This document shows, piece after piece, positions 10,938 through 15,106 of a DNA stretch of 15,106 nucleotides. The stretch spans positions 1-15,106 of the forward strand of contig JBAZRN010000026.1 in NCBI GenBank assembly GCA_041663325.1. Direction: 5' to 3'. The translations under genes and the position numbers were made by a program. This DNA comes from CAJBLF01 sp041663325. GTDB lineage: Bacteria > Patescibacteriota > Gracilibacteria > Absconditabacterales > Absconditicoccaceae. The stretch's first letter is position 1, and each line of letters starts with the position of its first letter. The notes below the pieces were generated by a model, which saw only the letters and a list, made by a program, of their open reading frames with translations, made no database searches and was not told the origin of the DNA.

Positions 10938-11011
10938 GCGGATATGATGTAATTGGTGTAGCATAGCAGACTTCAGCTCTGTTCGTACGGGTTCGAGTCC
11001 CGTTATCCGCT
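10938..11011 (+). tRNA. tRNA-Gly(UCA), the UGA decoder
   Basis: This is a 74-nt cloverleaf. The acceptor stem GCGGATA pairs with TATCCGC, the anticodon stem GCAGA pairs with TCTGT, the variable loop has four bases, and the T stem ACGGG pairs with CCCGT. The loop CTTCAGC gives anticodon TCA at 10973-10975, which reads UGA. G1-C72, C2-G71, U73 and C35 agree with bacterial tRNA-Gly identity elements, supporting charging by GlyRS. No CCA is encoded. It is not tRNA-Sec: the acceptor is 7 bp and the variable arm is short. The octamer CGGATATG is duplicated at the 5' end (10931-10946). This gene explains why TGA is a sense codon throughout the window. Confidence 0.95.
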
Positions 11012-11033
11012 ACTTATTTCTTCAACAAAAAAC

Positions 11034-11288
11034 ATGGCAAGACAAATCATTATCGGATTAGCTATTGCTTGATTAGGTTGATCTATCGTCTATTTTTCTT
11101 CTTATCTAGCGGAAATGTTTGGAACAATCGCTTGGTTTGAAAAAAATTTATGAGGAACAAGAAATGGTTTGGTTATCTTTGGGTTTGGTATTATGATTAT
11201 CTGATTCTTGATATTGTTTGGTGTGATACCTACAAATTCACCTGCACAGAATCTTGGATGATTTACTACTACGCCATCAATTCAATAA
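11034..11288 (+). CDS. Small membrane protein with two predicted transmembrane helices
   Basis: This 84-residue protein has five TGA-coded Gly, starts at ATG and stops at TAA. A first hydrophobic segment (about residues 4-27) follows M-A-R-Q. A short polar loop with W-F-E-K-N-L leads to a second segment (about 46-65: L-V-I-F-G-F-G-I-M-I-I-G). The tail is polar and ends T-T-T-P-S-I-Q. I do not recognise the family. It lies between tRNA-Gly(UCA) and tRNA-Tyr, so it may be co-transcribed with them. The in-frame recoded glycines inside hydrophobic helices and the clean ends support a real gene, but no function can be assigned. Confidence 0.72.
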
Positions 11289-11313
11289 ATTAAAATTCAG
11301 CTCGTGTGTTTTA

Positions 11314-11396
11314 GGGGAGATGGCAGAGTGGTCAATTGCATCAGACTGTAAATCTGACGCCTCACGGCTACGTAGGTTCAAATCCTACTCTCCCCA
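11314..11396 (+). tRNA. tRNA-Tyr(GUA)
   Basis: This is an 83-nt class II tRNA with a long variable arm. The acceptor GGGGAGA pairs with TCTCCCC, discriminator A. The anticodon stem TCAGA pairs with TCTGA around CTGTAAA, giving anticodon GTA (11348-11350). Its 3' half (11358-11400) is repeated exactly at 11711-11753. Confidence 0.95.
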
Positions 11397-11400
11397 AATT
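11358..11400 (+). repeat. 43-base direct repeat, copy 1 (3' part of tRNA-Tyr)
   Basis: This runs from the variable arm through the T arm and acceptor plus four bases past the tRNA. It is identical to 11711-11753. The two copies bracket the GIY-YIG gene, as tRNA-derived attachment sites bracket integrated elements. Confidence 0.9.
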
Positions 11401-11409
11401 GCTTTATTC

Positions 11410-11428
11410 CCACTGTTATGGAACAGGG
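11410..11428 (+). promoter_or_regulatory. Hairpin enclosing the GIY-YIG start codon
   Basis: CTGTT (11413-11417) pairs with AACAG (11422-11426), extended by two pairs across a bulged A. The loop ATGG contains the chosen start codon. It may act as a weak tRNA-Tyr terminator or mask initiation. The T tract after it is poor. Confidence 0.3.
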
Positions 11429-11666
11429 ATTTGTATATATACTTTCAATGAATAATTGAAAATATTATACATGAAGCACTACTGATTTAGAAAGAAGAAT
11501 TACTCAACATCAAAACGGTTTGGTAAAATCTACTAAATTATTTATTCCCATTTGACTATTATACTCTAGGAAGTATGATACAATAAAAGAAGCAAGACAA
11601 AAGGAATATTTGTTAAAAAAACAAAAAGACAGAAAACAAATCGAAAGATTTATGCAATGACTATAA
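11418..11666 (+). CDS. Small GIY-YIG nuclease-domain protein
   Basis: This 82-residue protein has four TGA-coded Gly and consists of a single GIY-YIG domain, typical of the short stand-alone family. The first motif is F-V-Y7-I-L and the second is K-Y-Y17-T-G19-S-T. The motif D-L-E-R-R27-I supplies the catalytic Arg, then H-Q-N-G-x-V-K-S-T, and E63 in A-R-Q-K-E-Y-L-L-K-K is the metal-binding Glu. The ATG at 11418 is preferred to the one at 11448 because the later start would remove the first motif strand. Family members are DNA endonucleases, some in repair and some mobile. This one sits between intact tRNA-Tyr and its decayed copy, which suggests arrival with, or survival from, an inserted element. 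No additional DNA-binding domain is present. Confidence 0.88.
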
Positions 11667-11674
11667 GCAATATT

Positions 11675-11749
11675 GGGAGTGGTCAATTGCACCCGCGGTA
11701 AAAACCGGGGCGCCTCACGGCTACGTAGGTTCAAATCCTACTCTCCCCA
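11675..11749 (+). pseudogene. Decayed tRNA-Tyr copy with replaced anticodon arm
   Basis: The 3' half is identical to tRNA-Tyr and the D-loop block is shared, but nine bases are lost around the D stem (between short GAG repeats). The anticodon arm is replaced by a hairpin: CCC (11692-11694), bulged G, CGGT, AAAA loop, ACCG and GGG (to 11710). There is no 7-base loop and no anticodon, and the acceptor 5' strand is incomplete. It cannot work as a normal tRNA. Confidence 0.8.
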
Positions 11750-11753
11750 AATT
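11711..11753 (+). repeat. 43-base direct repeat, copy 2
   Basis: This is identical to 11358-11400 and forms the 3' half of the decayed tRNA-Tyr copy. Confidence 0.9.
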
Positions 11754-11769
11754 ATTATTGCCCATTTAT

Positions 11770-11829
11770 GGGTCCTTAGCTCATTTGGCTAGAGCGGGCA
11801 CGGTTTTACCGGCCAGGTGAGGGATCTAG
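11770..11829 (+). pseudogene. Truncated tRNA-Ala copy with replaced anticodon arm
   Basis: The first 27 bases match tRNA-Ala at 11869 except one. The anticodon arm is replaced by a hairpin at 11797-11814: GGC, bulged A, CGGT, TTT loop, ACCG, GCC. The sequence then matches tRNA-Ala for AGGTGAGG and diverges, so the T arm and acceptor 3' strand are missing. Its inner palindrome (CGGT...ACCG) is nearly the reverse complement of that in the tRNA-Tyr copy 100 bases away. Confidence 0.75.
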
Positions 11830-11868
11830 AAAAAATCAAAACAAAAAAATAATGCTCATATTTATTAT

Positions 11869-11942
11869 GGGCCCTTAGCTCATTTGGCTAGAGCGCCTCG
11901 CTTGCACCGAGGAGGTGAGGGGTTCGACTCCCCTAGGGTCCA
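11869..11942 (+). tRNA. tRNA-Ala(UGC)
   Basis: This is a 74-nt cloverleaf. The acceptor GGGCCCT pairs with AGGGTCC, including the G3-U70 pair that defines alanine tRNA. The anticodon stem CCTCG pairs with CGAGG around CTTGCAC, anticodon TGC (11903-11905). Discriminator A; no CCA encoded. Confidence 0.95.
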
Positions 11943-12034
11943 AATTAATTAATAGTTAACAACTAAAAACTAACAAAGAAGGATTTTTGAAAATATAAAA
12001 AAACACCGACATTATTAATTATTAATTAATCCAT

Positions 12035-12106
12035 GCTCCCATAGTTCAATGGATAGAACACCAGCCTTCTAAGCTGAGAATGTAGGTTCGATTCCTACTG
12101 GGGGTA
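12035..12106 (+). tRNA. tRNA-Arg(UCU)
   Basis: This is a 72-nt cloverleaf. The acceptor GCTCCCA pairs with TGGGGGT, with G1-U72 and U3-G70 wobbles. D stem GTTC/GAAC and T stem GTAGG/CCTAC are intact. The anticodon loop CTTCTAA gives TCT (12068-12070). The top pair of the anticodon stem (27-43) is a C-A mismatch. Confidence 0.9.
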
Positions 12107-12150
12107 AATTATAATTACGAAATAGAAACAGTAATTCTCAATAAAACCCT

Positions 12151-12224
12151 GCTCTCGTCGTCTAGTGGTTTAGGACATCACCCTCTCACGGTGGAGATCG
12201 CGGGTTCGAGTCCCGCCGGGAGCG
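12151..12224 (+). tRNA. tRNA-Glu(CUC)
   Basis: This is a 74-nt cloverleaf. The acceptor GCTCTCG pairs with CGGGAGC, discriminator G. The anticodon loop CTCTCAC is closed by TCACC/GGTGG, giving anticodon CTC (12185-12187), which reads GAG. Confidence 0.93.
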
Positions 12225-12293
12225 AATATCATTACTATTCTTACTTGTTTCTTTAAATCTGGTTTAGGACAGTTTTTATCTTTATATTAGTAT

Positions 12294-12845
12294 ATGGATA
12301 CAAGACCAAGTAATACCTTTAATAAAAATAGAGTATTTATGGTATATCTTAATGAACAGATTAAGGCACCAACTATTGTTATGGTAGATGAAACATGAAC
12401 CAACTTATGAACCTTTCCAAGAAAAAGAGCGCTCGAAATCGCAGAAGAACAAGGCAAGGATTTAGTACAAATAAGATACGATCAAGAAACTATGACATCG
12501 ACAGTTAAGCTGGTAGATTATGGAAAATATATGTATCAAAAATCAAAAGACGATAAAGAAAAAAGGAAAACACAAAAACCAACCGTTCTCAAAGAAATAA
12601 AAATCAATTATGCTATCGGAGAAAACGATCTTCAAATGAAAATAAAAAAAGCGATCGAGTTTTTGAAAGAAAGATATAATGTGAAATTTTTCATTAAGCT
12701 GAAGGGGAGAGAAAAAATTTATGCTAACAAAGCTATCGAAAAACTCGTTAAAATAAAAGGCGACTTGGCAGATTATGGGAAATCTCAATTTGAAACCCCA
12801 AAACAGGAAGCGCAGGGATATAGTATCATTTTATTCAGTAAATAA
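12294..12845 (+). CDS. infC: Translation initiation factor IF-3
   Basis: IF-3 binds the 30S subunit, blocks 50S joining and checks start-codon pairing. The protein has 183 residues, the usual family length. The N-domain begins N-E-Q-I-K-A-P (about 20-26), then L-G-T-F-P-R-K-R-A-L-E-I-A-E-E and D-L-V-Q-I. The linker carries D-Y-G-K-Y-M-Y-Q-K-S-K. The C-domain has K-E-I-K-I-N-Y-A-I-G-E-N-D-L and V-K-F-F-I-K-L-K-G-R-E. Two Gly are encoded by TGA near residue 46. The start is ATG rather than the rare AUU seen in enterobacterial infC, so the classic autoregulation through a poor start codon seems absent. A second ATG at 12339 is possible. It heads the conserved infC-rpmI-rplT operon; L35 follows after four bases. 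Confidence 0.97.
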
Positions 12846-12849
12846 TATT

Positions 12850-13050
12850 ATGGGAAAAGGATTAAAAACTCATTCATGAGCAAAAAAAAGATTTAAAATT
12901 ACTTCAACTTGAAAGGTTTTATTCAAGAAAGCGTGTAACAACCATTTATTGACCAACAAAGGGGATAACAACAAAAGCGATGGATATGGCGTATCATTAT
13001 CCAAAACATACGTAAAAAAAGTAAAAACTTTATTTCCTTATAACCAATAG
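12850..13050 (+). CDS. rpmI: 50S ribosomal protein L35 (bL35)
   Basis: This 66-residue protein matches L35: M-G-K-G-L-K-T-H-S-G-A-K-K-R-F-K, then T-G-K-V and H-L-L-T-N-K, with V-K-K-V-K-T-L-F-P-Y at the end. Two conserved glycines (H-S-G-A and S-T-G-K) are encoded by TGA, so the gene is invisible as an ORF in the standard code. It sits four bases after infC and five before rplT, in the order known from most bacteria. Confidence 0.96.
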
Positions 13051-13055
13051 TTCAG

Positions 13056-13403
13056 ATGGTAAGAGTAACAAACGGGCTTCAAAGACAAAGAAGACACAAA
13101 AAATTTATTAAACTTGCAAAAGGGTTTAGACTTGGAAGAAGCAAAGTATACAAGCAAGTAAGATTGGCATTGGTAAAACAATGACAACATGCTTATAAAA
13201 GCAGAAAAGAAAAAAAGAGAGACTTTAGAAGACTTCGAATAGAAAGATTGTCTGCTGCAGTCAAAGAGAAAGGCAATAAATACAGTACCTTCATCGGAAG
13301 CATGACCAAAAAAAATATTATCCTCGATAGGAAAGTGCTTTCCAATATCGCTGTTGCATTTCCTCAAGTATTTGACAAGATCTATGCAGAAGTAGTAAAA
13401 TAA
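13056..13403 (+). CDS. rplT: 50S ribosomal protein L20 (bL20)
   Basis: This 115-residue protein has normal L20 length. L20 is an early-assembly 23S rRNA binder and in other bacteria a translational repressor of this operon. It starts M-V-R-V-T-N-G, continues R-R-H-K-K-F-I-K-L-A-K-G-F-R, and has Q-G-Q-H-A-Y-K-S-R-K-E-K-K-R-D-F-R-R-L and V-L-S-N-I-A. The G in K-Q-G-Q is TGA. It is the last gene of the operon, followed directly by a terminator. I see no obvious L20 autoregulatory structure upstream. Confidence 0.97.
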
Positions 13404-13426
13404 AACAACCACTACGGTTGTTTTTT
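13402..13426 (+). terminator. Terminator of the infC-rpmI-rplT operon
   Basis: AAAACAACC (13402-13410) pairs with GGTTGTTTT (13416-13424) around the loop ACTAC, followed by T. It overlaps the rplT stop codon and ends three bases before tRNA-Leu. Confidence 0.88.
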
Positions 13427-13428
13427 CT

Positions 13429-13512
13429 GCCCGGATGGCGGAATTGGTAGACGCACAGGACTTAAAATCCTGCGATAGAAATATCGTGCCGGTTCGATTC
13501 CGGCTCCGGGCA
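13429..13512 (+). tRNA. tRNA-Leu(UAA)
   Basis: This is an 84-nt class II tRNA with a long variable arm. The acceptor GCCCGGA pairs with TCCGGGC, discriminator A. The anticodon stem CAGGA pairs with TCCTG around CTTAAAA, anticodon TAA (13463-13465). No separate promoter is visible, since it starts three bases after the terminator T run, so it may depend on readthrough from rplT. Confidence 0.95.
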
Positions 13513-13573
13513 AAAACTTTAGACGTCGAAATGAATGTCGAGTAAGACGTAATGAAAAAAACGTAAAAAAGTC

Positions 13574-13601
13574 TTGCATTTTGATGGAATAATTATATAT
13601 T
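13574..13601 (+). promoter_or_regulatory. Probable promoter of the rplU-infA-rpmJ-rpsM operon
   Basis: TTGCAT (13574-13579) lies 16 bases before TATATT (13596-13601). The start would be near 13608, with a U-rich leader of about 36 bases before the first gene. This is the only good match between tRNA-Leu and the operon. Confidence 0.6.
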
Positions 13602-13643
13602 CACACGGCTAAAAACTTTTTTTTATTTATCAATTTTTTATTC

Positions 13644-13907
13644 ATGGGATTTACCATACGAAGAACATGAGATCTCAATACCAATGAAAGGATGATTTCT
13701 TTCTACAAAAAAGAACTCTGGGCATCTCATATTTTAGATAAAGCAAAAAAACAAAAACATTATAACACTAAACGATATAGAAAATTTGTTTCGTTCAAAT
13801 TTCCTAGCGCAAAAAGATATAAAAGGATCAAAGCTATTGTTTCTCATGCCTATAGGACAAATAAGAAAAAATATAATACACTTGCTCAATTAGGCAAGAT
13901 CGTATAA
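13644..13907 (+). CDS. Small very basic protein, possibly bS21-like
   Basis: This 87-residue, strongly Lys/Arg/Tyr-rich protein has one TGA-coded Gly (R-T-G-D). Its layout loosely recalls ribosomal protein bS21: an N-terminal strand, a helix N-E-R-M-I-S-F-Y-K-K-E-L where S21 has its first helix, then K-H-Y-N-T-K-R-Y-R-K-F where S21 has R-x-x-Y-x-K-P-S-x-x-R, and a basic helical tail. The match is weak, so no symbol is given. First place in an operon with L21, IF-1, L36 and S13 favours a ribosomal or rRNA-binding role. The ATG at 13644 keeps the N-terminal segment; ATG 13692 is an alternative. Both the gene and its reading frame look real, while the identity is uncertain. Confidence 0.75.
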
Positions 13908-13914
13908 ACCTTGC

Positions 13915-13942
13915 ATTCTAAATTTTAAATTCTAAATTCTAA
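13915..13942 (+). repeat. Four tandem heptamers upstream of rplU
   Basis: ATTCTAA, ATTTTAA, ATTCTAA and ATTCTAA lie end to end, eight bases after the previous stop codon and eight bases before the rplU ATG. They fill nearly the whole spacer. Confidence 0.85.
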
Positions 13943-13949
13943 ATTAATA

Positions 13950-14273
13950 ATGTATGCTGTTGTAGAACTCAAAGGACATCAATATATACTACAAGAAGGA
14001 AACACCATTACTGTTGATAGTATAGATTTAGATGAATGAGCAAAAATGACTATTGATAAGGTGCTTTTGGCATTTGATGAAAAAGGTGAAAAGGTTGTTG
14101 TTGGCACTCCATATATCACCAAAGCAAAAGTTGAATGCGTGGTGACAACCCATCAGAAAGGAGAAAAAATGAGAATCATCAAATTCAAAAGAAAAAATAG
14201 ATATCAAAGAACGATTGGGTTTAGAGCGCATCAATCGCTTTTAAACATTAAAAAAATCGATATTAATGGGTAA
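13950..14273 (+). CDS. rplU: 50S ribosomal protein L21 (bL21)
   Basis: This 107-residue protein has the expected length. Family features: M-Y-A-V-V-E-L-K-G-H-Q-Y at the start (bacterial L21 reads Y-A-V-I-x-x-G-G-K-Q-Y), K-V-L-L-A in the middle, and the conserved K-F-K-R-K-N-R-Y-x-R-x-x-G-F-R-x-H near the end. One Gly is TGA-coded. In most bacteria rplU is followed by rpmA (L27); here L27 is absent and infA starts inside the last codons of rplU (8-base overlap), which suggests coupled translation. Confidence 0.95.
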
Positions 14274-14556
14274 AGAATGAGTTTTGGAACGAGATGGAGA
14301 AGTTCTCGAAGTTTTGCCTGCATGATTTTTTAAGGTAAAACTCAAAGATGTAGACACTCTTGTTCGTTGTAAAAAGTCATGAAGAATGAGTCAATCGAAC
14401 ATCTCGATCATTACATGAGATCGAGTAAAATTGGAAATCAATCAGTATGATATGAGTCAGTGACGTATTGTATTTAGATATAATGATTATAAAGTATGAC
14501 ATATAAATACCCCAACGATAAATAGTCATCCATGAACACACTATGTTAAAAAATAA
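14266..14556 (+). CDS. infA: Translation initiation factor IF-1 with a C-terminal tail
   Basis: IF-1 is an OB-fold factor that occupies the 30S A site during initiation. The core (residues about 1-72) shows G-x-V-L-E-x-L-P-x-x-F-K-V-K-L-x, S-G-R-M, I-I-T-G-D-R-V, and Y-D-M-S-Q-G-R-I-V-F-R, all family hallmarks. Seven of nine glycines are TGA, including those of S-G-R-M, T-G-D and Q-G-R, so nothing of this gene is visible in the standard code. The core is followed by about 24 extra residues (N-D-Y-K-V-G-H-I-N to H-Y-V-K-K) not found in typical 72-residue IF-1. The start ATG overlaps the end of rplU. rpmJ follows after 26 bases. Confidence 0.96.
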
Positions 14557-14582
14557 TTTATTTACTATGTAATTGCTATAAG

Positions 14583-14699
14583 ATGAAAATTAAGTCCTCT
14601 CTTCACAAAAGATGTATGTATTGCCAAATAGTAAAGAGAAAAGGAATACTCTATGTTGTTTGCAAAAAAAATCCTAGACATAAAGTTAGGCAAGGATAA
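14583..14699 (+). CDS. rpmJ: 50S ribosomal protein L36 (bL36), zinc-binding form
   Basis: This 38-residue protein has the standard length. It starts M-K-I-K-S-S-L-H-K-R-C, continues C11-M-Y-C14-Q-I-V-K-R, and ends with C27 and H33 in P-R-H-K-V-R-Q-G. The four zinc ligands are complete, so this is the C+ form. It has no TGA codons. Position between infA and rpsM is the classic spc/alpha arrangement. Confidence 0.97.
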   Translation: MKIKSSLHKRCMYCQIVKRKGILYVVCKKNPRHKVRQG

Positions 14700-14723
14700 T
14701 TTTATTTATTGTTTTTAATACGC

Positions 14724-15098
14724 ATGTTTAGACTATCATGACACGTTTTACCAGAAAATAAATCCATCTGGATTGGACTTACTTCCGTATATGGCATTGG
14801 GCTCAAGAGATCCAAAACTATTCTTGCTCATGCAAAGATCAATTATCTCAAAAAGGTAAAAGATATCACAGAAGATGAACAAAAAAAAATCATTGAACAG
14901 ATTCAAAAATATATTCTCGAAAATGATCTCAAAAGAGAAGTGGCATTTGCTATCAAGAGACTTAAAGAAATCAAATGTTATAGAGGAATGAGACACAACC
15001 TTGGATTACCAGTGAGATGACAGGTGACAAGAAAAAACGCTAAAACAGCAAAAAAACTGCTTGGAAGATCAAAAGTAAGACCAGTACTTAAGAAATAG
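14724..15098 (+). CDS. rpsM: 30S ribosomal protein S13 (uS13)
   Basis: This 124-residue protein has normal S13 length. S13 sits in the 30S head and contacts the P-site tRNA and the 50S subunit. Signature parts: G-H-x-L-P near the N-terminus, Y-G-I-G-L-K-R-S (helix-two-turns-helix start), then E-I-K-C-Y-R-G-M-R-H-N-L-G-L-P-V-R-G-Q-V-T-R-K-N-A-K-T and a basic tail. Glycines in S-G-H and V-R-G-Q are TGA. By the usual gene order rpsK, rpsD and rpoA would follow; the window ends eight bases after the stop. Confidence 0.97.
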
Positions 15099-15106
15099 AC
15101 TATTAG

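Noticed and set aside
10938..11011. tRNA with UCA anticodon read as tRNA-Sec or tRNA-Trp
   Set aside because: The acceptor is 7 bp and the variable loop is 4 nt, unlike tRNA-Sec. TGA codons fall on conserved Gly columns, and Trp is written TGG in the same genes.
11254..11451. 65-residue ORF covering tRNA-Tyr
   Set aside because: It translates straight through a tRNA gene and has no independent support.
11675..11749. Functional extra tRNA with a UAA-like anticodon
   Set aside because: No 5-bp stem with a 7-base loop can be formed, and the D stem and acceptor 5' strand are damaged.
12260..12288. Possible promoter directly before infC
   Set aside because: TATATT is present, but no acceptable -35 box lies at 16-18 bases; AT-rich sequence makes chance matches likely.
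13038..13412. 124-residue minus-strand ORF
   Set aside because: It is exactly antisense to rplT, which is certain. The translation is low-complexity Phe/Ser-rich.
14748..14996. 82-residue minus-strand ORF
   Set aside because: It is antisense to rpsM and Phe-rich, an artefact of a Lys-rich gene on the other strand.

Overview
The window comes from a bacterium that reads UGA as glycine (translation table 25), so the source is most likely Gracilibacteria or Absconditabacteria (BD1-5/SR1, CPR/Patescibacteria). Three lines of evidence agree. Every long gene is interrupted by TGA but becomes a full-length, recognisable protein when TGA is read as Gly. TGA falls on invariant glycines, such as DKTGT and TGD in a P-type ATPase and SG and TGD in IF-1. 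A tRNA gene with anticodon UCA is present. All 14 coding sequences with a visible end stop at TAA or TAG and none at TGA. DNA is AT-rich, and no start codon has a convincing Shine-Dalgarno site.

Layout. Positions 2-6808 (+) are the 3' part of a giant secreted surface protein of at least 2268 residues, built from Ig-like modules, one duplicated 240-residue module and a C-terminal SLH-like domain. It ends in a strong terminator. Positions 6900-9653 (-) encode a complete type II cation P-type ATPase behind a near-consensus promoter. Divergent from it are a thioredoxin-like lipoprotein (9822-10157) and an FAD/NAD(P) oxidoreductase (10179-10859), a likely redox pair.

Positions 10938-12224 are a tRNA island: tRNA-Gly(UCA), a small membrane protein, tRNA-Tyr, a GIY-YIG nuclease gene, decayed copies of tRNA-Tyr and tRNA-Ala whose anticodon arms are replaced by related palindromes, then intact tRNA-Ala, tRNA-Arg and tRNA-Glu. 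The tRNA-Tyr 3' half is repeated as a 43-base direct repeat on both sides of the nuclease gene, which suggests a past insertion or duplication.

Positions 12294-13403 hold the classic infC-rpmI-rplT operon (IF-3, L35, L20) with a terminator, followed by tRNA-Leu. Positions 13644-15098 hold a second translation operon: a small basic protein (possibly bS21-like), rplU, infA, rpmJ and rpsM. The last three follow the usual spc/alpha order, but rplU in front of infA is unusual.

The most notable points are the recoding with its own decoding tRNA inside the window, the paired pseudo-tRNAs with swapped anticodon arms, and the nuclease gene between tRNA-Tyr repeats.
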